From Dillenia suffruticosa (lineage: Eukaryota > Streptophyta > Magnoliopsida > Dilleniales > Dilleniaceae): 64,000 bases of DNA. How positions within the stretch are numbered: the stretch's first letter is position 1; each line of letters starts with the position of its first letter. The DNA is taken from positions 8,005,501 through 8,069,500 of the forward strand of contig JAVTVX010000019.1 in NCBI GenBank assembly GCA_033439265.1, given 5' to 3'. The notes under the pieces are model-generated. The model worked only from the letters and a program-made list of their open reading frames with translations, was not told the origin of the DNA and did no database searches. Below are positions 20,431 to 31,024 of this stretch, piece by piece. A program made the translations under genes and the position numbers.

Positions 20431-22330
20431 CTCCCCCTCAAGTTGGGTGCGTAGATATTGATAGTGCCCAACTTGTTCATGATTTCTTGAAGATGCATTG
20501 CAGTTTCACCTTTTGTGAAGATATCAACTAGTTATTCTTTTCCTTTGATGTAGGGAGTGGCTATAAGCTTCTTCCACCTTTTGTCGAATGAAGTGATAAT
20601 CAACTTCTATGTATTTAGTCCTTTCATGAAAGAGCGGATTGGATGCAATATGAATCGCCGATTGATTGTCACAATGCAAGTTGATTGGCATAGAAATATT
20701 AAACCCTAATTCCTCTACTAGAGCCTTCAACCATACAATCTCACTGGCCGCTGACGCTATTGCCCTATACTCAGCCTCTACACTCGATCTTGACACCACA
20801 TGTTTTTTGTTCTTCTATGCTATCAAGTTGTCTCCTAGGAACATGCAGTACCCCACGAACATGCAGTACCCCACGAACATGCAGTACTCGGTGGTAGATC
20901 TTCTATCCTTTGAATCGATCGCTCAATCTGCATCGCAAAAGCCTTCAATTTGGGAGCTTCCATTGTTTTTCATCCAAATACCTCGTCCGGGTGATTTCTT
21001 GATATAGTGAAGGATGCGCTGAACTGCTCTCCAATGACCCATCTTTGGAGAATACATATGTTGACTAATTTGGTTCACGGCAAAGGCTATGTTTGGCCTA
21101 GTAATGGTGAGGTAGATCAGTCGTCCTACAAGTCTGATATCTCTCTATATCCTCAAATGGCTCCTCATCATCTACTAGAGGTCCAGTGGTGACAACAGGG
21201 CTACAAGCTAGTTTTCCTCCTAACTTTCCTATTTCTTGCAAAAGATCAAGAGCATATTTTCTTTGGAATAGAATTAACCCATTATTACAATAGGCTAACT
21301 CAATTCCTAGGAAATACTTTAATCTCCCTAAATCTTTAATTTCAAACCTAAAACTCAAGAAATTTCTAACTATCTCTATTAAATGCATGTCATTTCTTGT
21401 AATGATGATATCATCTACGTAAACTAAGGTTATCACTATTTTATCATTGTTTTTTCTAATAAAAACAGATGAATCGCTATGGCATTTAACAAACCCACTA
21501 CTAAGGAAAGCATGGCTTAATTTTGCATACCATGTCCTTGGGGATTGCTTCAGTCCATAGATAGCCTTGCGTAGTTTGCACACGTTTCCTCCTTGTTGTT
21601 AGAACCCTTGAGGAAGTTGCATGTACACTTCTTCTTTGAGATCTCCTTGAAGGAACGCGTTTTCTACATCCATTTGAAAAATTCTCCATTCTTGGTTCAC
21701 CGCAAGAGACATCAAGACCCTAATTGTGTTCATTTTGTCGACGGAAGCATAAGTTTTCTTGTAGTCTATCCCATAAACTTGTGTAAATCCCTTAGCCACA
21801 ACTCTTGCCTTGAACCTTTCGATTGACCCATCGCTCTTGTATTTGATCTTGTACACTCATTTGCATCCTACAGCTCGCTTGCCTTTGGGTAGAGAGGTGA
21901 TTTCCCAAGTACAATTCTTGGTCAAGGCATCTAGCTTCTCCTTTATTGCCCTTCTCCACCTTGGATCCTTAGATGCTTCATCAAATGTTCTAGGCTCATG
22001 TTCTTTATCTATACCACTCAAGAAGTCTTGGTGGCTCAAATAAACGTGTGAGGTAGTATGATAATCGGAAATGGGATGTGATGTTACCTTTGAGTTATAA
22101 TAAACCCTTTGGTTGATCCATTCTGAGAGAGGGACCCTAAGTCTCGTGGATCGCCTAAGTTGAGAAGGTGGCGCATTGGGCTCAACGGATTTATCCACAA
22201 CTTGTTCTGAAGGCTCCTCTTGTTCTGTTTCTTGCTCTCCCCTTGAAGTGTGAGCTGCCTCATATTCTATGGAGTTTGATCACTCTTCAATACTTTGAGA
22301 GTGATCATTAGTCTCTTGGGAGGTGCCTTT
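20431..22330 (-). pseudogene. E element pol remnant (RT and RNase H)
   Basis: Minus-strand copia pol related to B1: RNase H blocks VSRSSVEAEYRAIASAASE and [15 protein letters not shown] (20524-20799), reverse transcriptase with LVYVDDIIITR (21098-21583), and RVT_2 start (21599-21856, 21857-22198). Frameshifts and stops separate them. In the RNase H zone an 18-bp unit, GAACATGCAGTACCCCAC, is repeated (20839-20890). Cut at 22330 by B1; continues at 32845. Confidence 0.9.
20839..20890. repeat. 18-bp tandem triplication in E RNase H
   Basis: Two complete copies (20839-20856, 20857-20874) and a partial third of the unit GAACATGCAGTACCCCAC. Other elements have one copy (GYCMFVGG region). The expansion is in frame (multiples of 18 bp). 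Confidence 0.9.
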
Positions 22331-22713
22331 TGTTGAAAAGAAGGATAACTTAACCCATCTTCATCACCAACCAAGTGCATCTACTTAGAAGTCCAAAAAT
22401 CAGCATGCATTGTCCAGCAAGCATGGCCCATTTGGGCAGCCTAAACCAACCCAAATAGCTAGGGGCAGTTTGGGCAGCATATATTTCAACAGTCAAAAAA
22501 CTAGCTGTTGGAATTCCTTGGGGTTTGAGCTCCAACGGGAATATCACTTTCTACTGGCTATTTTTCCCTTTTCTCTATAAATAGAGCCTCATTGTATCTC
22601 CAAAAACTATGAGAAAAATGCTCTCAAATCTGTCCATGTATGCTCTCATTCTTCTTCAATAAAATTCAGAAGTATTCTTCATTTCTTGTGCTCTATTTTT
22701 TGATATTTCAACA
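22331..22713 (+). repeat. B1 5' LTR
   Basis: 383 bp, TGTTGAAAAGAAGG ... TATTTCAACA; TATA box 22576-22583, AATAAA 22658-22663. Shorter than the B2 (461 bp) and E (457 bp) LTRs because of a deletion of about 78 bp between two TTGGGTT repeats. Confidence 0.96.
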
Positions 22714-25473
22714 TGGTATCAGAGCAAACTTCGATCCCTTCCTCTTCAAGGTTGGGTGACCTTCCACCTTCCATCAACCTTACCCAATTTCAAAATATAT
22801 CCTCCATTCAATTAAGAGGAGGAAATTATTATCAATGGGCAGCCTTGATGAGAAGGGTGCTGGAACTTCACAACTTGGAGGGTCACATACTTGATCAACC
22901 ACTTGAAGAGGTGGATTCTTCCTACAGAGAATGGAAGAAGAGGGACAATCATGTGTTTTTTCTTCTACTCAATTCCATGGATGAAACACACAAAGCTATG
23001 GTGACTTGTGCTCCCAATGCAAAACTAATATGGGACACAATGTTTTCTCTTTATGGCCAAGAATCTAACCTTGGCAGAATTTTTGAGCTCAAACGACAAA
23101 TTTCAAACATAAAAAAGGAAGGGAAATCACTTCCTCAATATTTTGGGGAATATACGGATACTTGGAATGAGCTCTCCACTCTCCGTCCGGATTCCATAGA
23201 TCTCAAAGTCCTCCAAAAGAGGAAAGAAGAAGATAAAATCTTTGGTCTTCTCATGGGTCTAGATGATTCCTACTCTCTTCTTAGACAAGAAATTCTCCGA
23301 ATGAAGGAATTTCCTTCATTTGGAGAAGTGCAAAATATGATCCAACGAACGGAAGTTAGCATGCGTTTGGAAGAAAATTCCAAACTTAGACTTGATGCTC
23401 AAGGTCACATGGCTACCGTTGAAGAGCACATGGCTGCCAAAGCACATCAAGTTCCAAAGAAAATTGATGTATGCACCCATTGCAAGAAAAGAGGACATAC
23501 GAAGGAGAAGTGTTGGAACCTTCATCCTCATTTAAAGCCCAAGACCTTCAAACCAAGGGAGCAACTTTTCGAGCAGCATAATGTACTTCACACCAAGCTT
23601 CAAGGACCTACCATGGCTGATTTTGCTGCTCTTCAAAGTCAACTCAATGACATCTCCAAGAAGTTTCAACAACTTGCTCCCTCCAATGGTAAAAATCAAA
23701 ACACTTTATCCTCTTTCAATTTCGAAGATTTTCTCATTGATTCGGGAACGGACCATCATATGGTAAGGGATAGAAGAAAAATCAAGCATTTTAAAAAACT
23801 CCCTAACCATAAGATAGTCCGTGTTGCCAATGGACAAGATTTGAAAGTTGAGCAAATTGGGGAAATTGAACTTTTTGGAAAAACATCAAATGCTTTATTT
23901 GTTCCCCAACTCACTTCAAATCTTTTGTCCATTAGCAAAGTCACTAAGGATCAAGGGTGTAGAGTTGTTTTTGACCCAAACACTGTTACTTTTCAGGACC
24001 TCAAGTCGAATCAATTGATTGGCAAGGGTTCTAGAAGAGGGGATCTATATTTTTTGGATCAAAAGCATCATGCACTCGTAGCTCATATCAAAGAAGATGC
24101 ATCTCTTTGGCATAAACGTTTTGGGCATCATAGTGACCAAGCTTTAAAGCGTCTATTTCCAAGTATTAATATTGAAGATAGACATTGTGAAGCTTGTATT
24201 CTGGGAAAGGAAACCCGATCAATGTATCCCAATTCAAAAACAATTTATAAAGATGCTTTTGATTTAGTTCATTCGGATTTGTGGACTTCACCTATCAAAT
24301 CTCATTTAGGTTACAAGTATTTCATTACTTTTGTAGACCAAAAAACTAGGTACACTTGGGTCTACCTTTTGAATACCAAAGATCAAGCTTTTGAAGCCTT
24401 TAAAAGCTATGAGAGATATGTGACCAAACTTTACAATGCTAACATTAAAATTCTAAGGACGGACCATGGTGGAGAATTCACTAGTTTGACATTTGAAAAC
24501 TACCTTAGAGAGAATGGCATTATACATCAAATGTCTTGTGTGTACACACCTCAACAAAATGGGGTGGCCGAAAGGAAAAATAGGCACATATTAGAAATAA
24601 CTAGAGCTATGATGTTTCATGCAAATGTGCCTAAGAAATTTTGGTGTGATGGAATAAAAACCGCTGTCCACCTAATAAACCTTATCCCATCTCAAGTCCT
24701 GGATGGCAAGTCACCCTTAGAAGCCCTAGTAGATAGAAAACCTAAGATATCTCATCTTAGAACATTTGGTTGTGTATGTTACATTCATATTCCAGCACAC
24801 ATGAGGGATAAGTTAGATCATAAGGGTAGAAAGTGCATATTTTTGGGGTATGCTTCCTTTGAAAAGGGGTATAGATGTTATGACCCTAAAACTAACCAAA
24901 CATACACATCTAAGGATGTGATATTTGTGGAGAATGAGTCCTTTTTTGTAGATAATGAAGAACATCAATCATCAGAAGAAGAGAGCACTCCAAGCACGTG
25001 GAATTTCTTACTTCTCCCAAATCAATCATCTCCACCAATTGCAGAAGGAATCTCCCAAGAGACTAATGAGCAATCTCAAAATAATGAAGAAGAAGGATCA
25101 AACTCCATAGAAGAGGAGGCAGCCCACACTTCAGGGGGAGATCAAGAAACCGAAGAGGAAGAATCCGAGCATGTAAAGGGAGATTTGGATGCACCACCTC
25201 CTCACCTTAGGCGATCCACGAGGCTTAGGGTTCCCCGTTCGGAATGGATTAACCGTAGAGTTTACTATAACTCCAAGGTAACATCACATCCGATTTCTAA
25301 TTATTATACCATCTCACATGTTTCTTTGAGCCACCAAAATTTTTTGAGTGGCATAGATAAAGAACAGGAGCCTAGGACATATGATGAAGCATCCAAGGAC
25401 CCAAGGTGGAGAAAGGCAATGAAGGAAGAGCTAGATGCATTGACCAAGAACGGTACATGGGAAGTCACCTCTC
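22713..25473 (+). pseudogene. B1 gag-pol, 5' portion (split by C1)
   Basis: Starts MVSEQTSIPSSS at the LTR/PBS junction. It contains gag, a CCHC knuckle VCTHCKKRGHTKEKCW, protease DSG in FLIDSGTDHHMV, integrase HHCC (LWHKRFGHH, HCEACILGKETR) and DDE core (HSDLWTSP, RTDHGGEF, NGVAERKN), and the acidic linker before RT. It is open to the insertion point in the first RT block (GTWEVTSL), after which the frame runs into the C1 LTR and stops at 25487. HHCC reads GHH where relatives have GHP. The gene is disrupted only by insertion; no internal stop was seen. Confidence 0.93.
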
Positions 25474-25939
25474 TGATGAAATTCTAAAGAAGCAAGCAAT
25501 GAGAAATGAATAAGAACTTCAAGTACTTTATTGATGTTTCAAAGAGAGCATACAAGAGGTTGAAGGCATTTTTTCATACCTTTTAAAAGCAACTAGCTGC
25601 CCTATTTATACAAGAAGAGAAAGAGAGTTGAGAGAGGAGAAAATGAGAGGGGGAGAGAGGGCATTGCCCTCTCTATCCGTTGGACCCAACGGCTAGTAAG
25701 AACTAGCCGTTGGGCAGTCCCCAACGGCTAGTTCTTTTACTAGCCGTTGGGGGCCTTTGGCCCCCAATTCTGCTGGCCCGGGCTGGGCCCGAAGGGCCCA
25801 GCCCGAAACCCATGGGCTAGATCCATTTAGGGCCCATTACATTGCCTCCCTTTTTACTTTACATTTGGGTCTTGATCTAAGAGCACAAAGTTTACTGGAT
25901 TGGGACAACCATATGCCCTAATTGTGTTTTATTTCAACA
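25474..25939 (-). repeat. C1 3' LTR
   Basis: 466 bp. The plus strand runs TGATGAAATTC ... TTATTTCAACA. It contains four MSA-type motifs (25685-25751) and a 19-bp segment (GGGCCCAGCCCGAAACCCA) absent from the other C1 LTR and from C3. Confidence 0.95.
25685..25751 (-). promoter_or_regulatory. Cluster of four MSA-like motifs (C1 3' LTR)
   Basis: CCCAACGGCTA in alternating orientation, four times in 67 bp, each matching YCYAACGGYYA. Same arrangement as at 30300-30366 and 61532-61598. Confidence 0.7.
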
Positions 25940-28900
25940 CTCCCCCTCAAGTTGGGTGTGTATATGTCTATAACACCTAACTTGCCCATATTCTTGTGAA
26001 TGTGATTGGCGGTTCCCGGTTTTGTAAAGATGTCAGCAACTTGAAGATCACTTCTTGTAAAGCTAGGAATGATGAGCTTGTCTTCAATCTTTTGTCTCAC
26101 AAAGTGACAATCTACCTCAATATGTTTTGTTCTTTCATGAAACACCGGATTTGAGGCTATGTGAATTGCCGATTGGTTGTCACAATAGAGTTGAATTGGA
26201 GTTGGAACTATGAACCCTAGCTCTTCAATTAGAGCCCTTAACCAAACTATTTCACTTGTTGCGGCAGCCATTGCTCTATACTCCGCTTCAGCACTGGATC
26301 TTGACACCACATGTTGTTTTTTGCTTTTCCAAGCTACTAGATTTCCTCCAACAAACATGCAATATCCTGTAGTTGATCTTCTATCTTCAGAATCTCCGGC
26401 CCAATCCGCATCCCAATACCCTATGATTTGTGAGCTGCAATTTTTCTTCATCCAAATTCCCATGCCGGGTGTGCCCTTTAGGTAGTGAAGTATTCTTTCG
26501 GTGGCTCTCCAATGCTTTCTTTTTGGCTTGTGCATATGTTGGCTAACTTGTCCCACAGCAAAGGAGATATCGGGCCTTGTTATAGTGAGATAGATTAGTC
26601 TCCCTACAAGCCTTTGGTATCTCTGTTCATCCTCAAACTCTTCGTCTTCATCTTCAAGGCCACAAGAAGTGCTGATCGGACTACATGCGGGCTTGGCACC
26701 TAACTTTCCGGTTTCCTGCAAAAGATCAAGCACATACTTTCTTTGTGATAGAACAAACCCATTTGGACAATAGGCAAGTTCTATCCCTAGAAAGTACTTT
26801 AGTTTCCCTAAGTCCTTAATCTCAAACTTTGTTTGGAGAAATTTCCTAACTTGATTAATTAAGTTCAAGTCATTTCCGGTTATGATTATATCATCTACAT
26901 ATACTAGGACTATAATGAATTTATCTTTTAGTTTCTTAACAAAAAGAGATGAGTCACTAGTGCATTTCTTAAAGTCATGATCAAGAAGAGTAGAACTAAG
27001 TTTGGCATACCAAGCTCTTGGTGATTGTTTAAGTCCATAGATGACTTTCTTTAATTTGCAAACTTTGTTGTCTTGATGAGAGAAACCCGGAGGAACCTCC
27101 ATATACACCTCTTCTTCTAAGTCCCCTTGAAGAAAGGCATTTGCAACATCCATTTGAAATAGAGGTAGAGAGTAGTTGGCAGCAAGGGATAAGAGTACAC
27201 GAATGGTATTCATTTTTGCCACGGGAGCAAATGTTTCCTTGTAGTCTACTCCATAAGCTTGAGTAAAACCCTTGGCAACTAATCTTGCCTTATATTTGTC
27301 AAGACTCCCATCACTTTTGTGCTTGATTTTGTACACCCACTTGCACCCTACGGCTTTTTTCCCTTTTGGAAGTGATGTTATTTCCCATGTTCCATTTTTT
27401 GCTAAAGCTTCCAACTCATCCTTCATAGCTTGTACCCACTGAGGTTGGTTTTTAGCTTCTTCAAAAGATCTTGGCTCTTCATTAAGATCTATGTTCCGAA
27501 TGAATCTTTGATGGCTGCAAGAAGTATTAGCAATTGAATAATATTTAGAAATGGGATGAGAAGTTACTTTAGAGTTATAGAAGACTCTTTTGTTGATCCA
27601 TTCAGAGGGAGGAAGCCTAAGCCTTGTTGATCTACGAAGAGGACGAGGTGGTTCATCTATGATTTGTTCCTCTTGTTCTATGGCCAGCTCTTGCTCCGAA
27701 TCATCTCCCCCTTGTTCTTGAATGGTTTCTTGATCAGAATGAGATGATGAGGGATCTTCTTGAGCCGGATCTTCATGAACATTCGGAGCTGGTTCTTGTT
27801 CAATATTCGGATGAGAGGGATGATTGATACTTGGGAGAATAATGTTCCATAGATCTTGAGTTTCTCCTTTTCCATCTTGATCTTGATCTTCTTTTCCTGA
27901 AAAATAAGATTCTCTTTCTACAAATATCACATCTTTGGATGTGTATAGTTTTTTGGTTAGTGGATCATAACATTTATATCCTTTTTCAAATGTTGAGTAT
28001 CCTAAGAACACACATTTTCTCCCCCTTTCCTCTAACTTGTTTCTGAAATTTTCAGGTACATGGACATAGCATAAGTATCCAAAGACTCTAAGATGAGAGA
28101 TATTAGGTTTTCTTCCTAAGAGTAGCTCTAATGGGGATTTACCTCCTAGAACTTGAGTGGGCATAAGATTAATGAGATGGGCAGCGGTTTTTATTGCCTC
28201 ACTCCAAAATTTTTTAGGCACATTAGAATGAAACATCATGGCCCTAGCTGTTTCTAACAGGTGTCTATTTTTCCTTTCAGCAACTCCATTTTGTTGTGGA
28301 GTGTAGACACGTGATTTTTGGTGCATGATCCCCTTTTCATCTAAGAAGTTTTCGAATGCATGACTAGTATACTCCCCCCCATGGTCAGACCTAATGAGTT
28401 TGATGTTGGCATTGAATTGTTTGGTGACATATCTATAATAGCTCTTAAGGGATTCAAAAACCTCAGATTTGGTTACCAATAGGTATACCCAAGTATATCT
28501 AGTTTTGTGATCAATAAATGTCACAAAGTATTTAAAACCATTATGAGATGCTATGGGTGAGGTCCAAACATCAGAATGAACAAGTTCAAATGCATTCTCA
28601 TATATAGTATTTGAAATGGGATAATACACTCTAGTTTGTTTTCCAAGAACACAAGCTTTGCAATGCCTATTTTCTACTACTAGATTTGAAAATAGACGTT
28701 TCAAAGCTAAGTCCCCAAGATGACCTAGACGAGCATGCCATAATGAATGCATTTGACTTTGGGCAGCAAAAGCTCGGTTTTCTTGATCCAAGTAGTATAG
28801 GTTGTGCCTCCTAGACCCCTTGCCAATCAAATGATTCGTTTTGAGGTCCTGAAAAACAACTTCATTAGGATCAAATGTAACTTTGCAATTTTGTTCTTTG

Positions 28901-30090
28901 GTTATCTTTCCAATGGATAAAAGATTAGAATTAAATTTAGGCACATATAGAGCTTTAGTTTTCTTGCCAAATAACTCAATTTCACCTAGATGATCAACTC
29001 TTAGTTTCTCACCATTAGCTACCTTAACAATCCTAGAATCAGTGACAGGAATGAGTCTTTTAATTTTGCTCTTATCTTTTACCATATGATTATCACAACC
29101 AGAATCAATAAGCCATGAATGAGATGTATTTAAGAGATTACCAGAATGCAAAGTAATCTGGCCAACGAGCTTTTTCATCTCCCTTTGCATTTCCTCCATT
29201 TTGCTTTCTAGGGCAGCAACTTGAGAAACATGTTGGACAGTTGCCATTTGGTCACCTTCCCTTTTGTTGTATTTTGGCCGCAAATGGGGATGGAGATGCC
29301 AACACTTCTCCTTTCTATGACCAGGTTTCTTACAATGGGAGCAAAAATCTCTTTTGGTGAAATTTTGAGCTTTGTTGGCTGGATGCTCTTCTTGGACAGA
29401 TTTGAATGCTTGAGCTTCGGTTTTGGGCTTGGATGATTCTTCAAGCTTCATGCTTGTTTCAGCTCTTTGCACCATGAATTGAACTTCTTGGAATGAAGGA
29501 AAAATCTTCATTCTAAGAATTTCTTGACGTATAGGTGCATACTCTTCTCCAAGACCCATTAGGAGACCAAAGGTCATGTCTTCATCATTCCTTTGAAGGA
29601 TGGTTTTGAGATTTGAGGTTGGAGGCCTCAAGACATTAAGCTCATTCCAAAGATCCCTATATTCCCCAAAATATTCGGGTAGGGTCTTTCCTCCTTTTTG
29701 AATGTAGAAGATTTTCTTTTTCAATTCGAATACTCTACCGGTGTTGGTTTCTTGAGCATAAAGAGCATGCATTTGATCCCACAAAGATTTGGCATTGGAA
29801 ATACAAGTGACCATTGCTTTGTGGGTTTTGTCTAAAGACATTTGTAAGAGCACCACCACTTGATCATCTCTCTTTTTCCATGCTTTGTAAGACGGATCAG
29901 CATCATCAAGAGGGTCTTCAAATATGTGGTTTTCGAGATTGAAGAAGTTTAGAGACCTCTTGATGGTGTCTTGCCATGCGTTGTAATTTGAAGCATCTAA
30001 AAGAGTGGAAGTGAACATTGAGGTGCTAATTTGTGATGGTGGATTACCAAGATTGGATGAGGAAGGAATGAATGCCTGCTCTGATACCAT
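25918..30090 (-). CDS. C1 gag-pol polyprotein (1390 aa)
   Basis: Uninterrupted minus-strand ORF starting MVSEQAFIPSSS at the LTR/PBS junction (ATG 30088-30090) and ending [11 protein letters not shown] inside the 3' LTR. Landmarks: CCHC knuckle starting at C250 (CSHCKKPGHRKEKCW), protease D329 in IDSGCDNHMV, integrase HHCC (LWHARLGH, HCKACVLGKQTR) and DDE core (HSDVWTSP, RSDHGGEY, NGVAERKN), an acidic linker, RVT_2 from about 880, YVDD at 1064-1067, RNase H with DADWAGD, EAEYRAM and [10 protein letters not shown]. RNase H reads GYWDADW where the other families have GYCDADW; the catalytic Asp is kept. Probably competent, although its 5' LTR promoter is now split by a D solo LTR. Confidence 0.95.
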   Translation of the reverse strand: MVSEQAFIPSSSNLGNPPSQISTSMFTSTLLDASNYNAWQDTIKRSLNFFNLENHIFEDPLDDADPSYKAWKKRDDQVVVLLQMSLDKTHKAMVTCISNAKSLWDQMHALYAQETNTGRVFELKKKIFYIQKGGKTLPEYFGEYRDLWNELNVLRPPTSNLKTILQRNDEDMTFGLLMGLGEEYAPIRQEILRMKIFPSFQEVQFMVQRAETSMKLEESSKPKTEAQAFKSVQEEHPANKAQNFTKRDFCSHCKKPGHRKEKCWHLHPHLRPKYNKREGDQMATVQHVSQVAALESKMEEMQREMKKLVGQITLHSGNLLNTSHSWLIDSGCDNHMVKDKSKIKRLIPVTDSRIVKVANGEKLRVDHLGEIELFGKKTKALYVPKFNSNLLSIGKITKEQNCKVTFDPNEVVFQDLKTNHLIGKGSRRHNLYYLDQENRAFAAQSQMHSLWHARLGHLGDLALKRLFSNLVVENRHCKACVLGKQTRVYYPISNTIYENAFELVHSDVWTSPIASHNGFKYFVTFIDHKTRYTWVYLLVTKSEVFESLKSYYRYVTKQFNANIKLIRSDHGGEYTSHAFENFLDEKGIMHQKSRVYTPQQNGVAERKNRHLLETARAMMFHSNVPKKFWSEAIKTAAHLINLMPTQVLGGKSPLELLLGRKPNISHLRVFGYLCYVHVPENFRNKLEERGRKCVFLGYSTFEKGYKCYDPLTKKLYTSKDVIFVERESYFSGKEDQDQDGKGETQDLWNIILPSINHPSHPNIEQEPAPNVHEDPAQEDPSSSHSDQETIQEQGGDDSEQELAIEQEEQIIDEPPRPLRRSTRLRLPPSEWINKRVFYNSKVTSHPISKYYSIANTSCSHQRFIRNIDLNEEPRSFEEAKNQPQWVQAMKDELEALAKNGTWEITSLPKGKKAVGCKWVYKIKHKSDGSLDKYKARLVAKGFTQAYGVDYKETFAPVAKMNTIRVLLSLAANYSLPLFQMDVANAFLQGDLEEEVYMEVPPGFSHQDNKVCKLKKVIYGLKQSPRAWYAKLSSTLLDHDFKKCTSDSSLFVKKLKDKFIIVLVYVDDIIITGNDLNLINQVRKFLQTKFEIKDLGKLKYFLGIELAYCPNGFVLSQRKYVLDLLQETGKLGAKPACSPISTSCGLEDEDEEFEDEQRYQRLVGRLIYLTITRPDISFAVGQVSQHMHKPKRKHWRATERILHYLKGTPGMGIWMKKNCSSQIIGYWDADWAGDSEDRRSTTGYCMFVGGNLVAWKSKKQHVVSRSSAEAEYRAMAAATSEIVWLRALIEELGFIVPTPIQLYCDNQSAIHIASNPVFHERTKHIEVDCHFVRQKIEDKLIIPSFTRSDLQVADIFTKPGTANHIHKNMGKLGVIDIYTPNLRGSVEIKHN

Positions 30091-30299
30091 GATGAAATTC
30101 TAAAGAAGCAAGCAATGAGAAATGAATAAGAACTTCAAGTACTTTATTGATGTTTCAAAGAGAGCATACAAGAGGTTGAAGGCATTTTTCATACCTTTTA
30201 AAAGCAACTAGCTGCCCTATTTATACAAGAAGAGAAAGAGAGTTGAGAGAGGAGAAAATGAGAGGGGGAGAGAGGGCATTGCCCTCTCTATCCGTTGGA

Positions 30300-30366
30300 C
30301 CCAACGGCTAGTAAGAACTAGCCGTTGGGCAGTCCCCAACGGCTAGTTCTTTTACTAGCCGTTGGG
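30300..30366 (-). promoter_or_regulatory. Cluster of four MSA-like motifs (C1 5' LTR)
   Basis: Sites at 30300-30310, 30319-30329, 30335-30345 and 30356-30366, each CCCAACGGCTA or its complement, perfect matches to the M-phase-specific activator consensus. They lie about 75-140 bp upstream (in element sense) of the TATA box. The inner pair also forms a 14-bp-arm hairpin. Confidence 0.72.
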
Positions 30367-30509
30367 GGCCTTTGGCCCCCAATTCTGCTGGCCTGGGCTG
30401 GGCCCGAATGGGCTAGATCCATTTAGGGCCCATTACATTGCCTCCCTTTTTACTTTACATTTGGGTCTTGATCTAAGAGCACAAAGTTTACTGGATTGGG
30501 ACAACCATA

Positions 30510-30988
30510 TGTTGAAAAGAGGAATTAATCAACCTATCATCACATTTCTAAGAAAGGGCCTTCCCAAGAGTTCAACAAGTTCTTCTCAAGGATGGAGCTT
30601 TAATTTGGGCTGGCCCGCAGAATTCGGGCTGGGCCCTTTGGGCCCAGCCCGGGCCAGCAAAAGGGCCCGTTTTGTCCCAGCAAAGGGGGCCCAATTGGGC
30701 CCCAACGGCTAGGCAAACCTAGCCGTTGGAAGCTGTCCAACGGCTAGTAATTCTAGCCGTTGGAGACAGCCTCCAACGGCTAGTAGAGAGGGGTCTTAAC
30801 CCCTCTCTTGTTCTCTCTTTTTTGCTCTCTAATTCTCTCCCTCATCTTCTTCTATAAATAGGCTTCTATGTATTCAAGCAAAGGTATGAACAAAAGTTCA
30901 AATCTATGAATGTTATTTGCTTTCTATTTCAATAAAATTCAGAGTTATATTTCAAGATCTCTTGAGTTCTTTCTTTGATCTTTCAACA
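30510..30988 (+). repeat. Solo LTR of family D
   Basis: 479 bp, TGTTGAAAAGAGG ... CTTTCAACA, flanked by exact TSD CCATA (30505-30509 and 30989-30993). Highly similar to the LTRs of D at 55973-61155, with a few substitutions and one extra T. No internal D sequence remains, so it is a product of LTR-LTR recombination. Contains its own five-site MSA cluster. Confidence 0.96.
30701..30782 (+). promoter_or_regulatory. Cluster of five MSA-like motifs (solo D LTR)
   Basis: Same five CCAACGGCTA-type sites over 82 bp as in the D 5' LTR (56164-56245). Confidence 0.7.
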
Positions 30989-31024
30989 CCATATGCCCTA
31001 ATTGTGCTTTATTTCAACACTCTC

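Larger units (their letters stand above)
25474..31019 (-). mobile_element. C1: full-length copia element in B1
   Basis: Minus-strand element with LTRs 25474-25939 (466 bp) and 30090-31019 (446 bp once the inserted D solo LTR is discounted). TSD CTCTC at 25469-25473 and 31020-31024. The gag-pol ORF is intact. The LTRs differ by a 19-bp length difference, one T-run change and a couple of substitutions. Confidence 0.96.
30090..31019 (-). repeat. C1 5' LTR, split by a D solo LTR
   Basis: LTR sequence 30090-30509 and 30994-31019. TATA box reverse-complemented at 30218-30225. The insertion lies 26 bp from the LTR's sense start, upstream of the MSA cluster and TATA, so the core promoter is untouched. 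Confidence 0.94.

Noticed and set aside
30362..30712. 116-codon ORF rich in Gly/Pro/Trp
   Set aside because: Lies across the C1 LTR and D solo LTR in GGGCCC-rich sequence; an artefact of the LTR junction.
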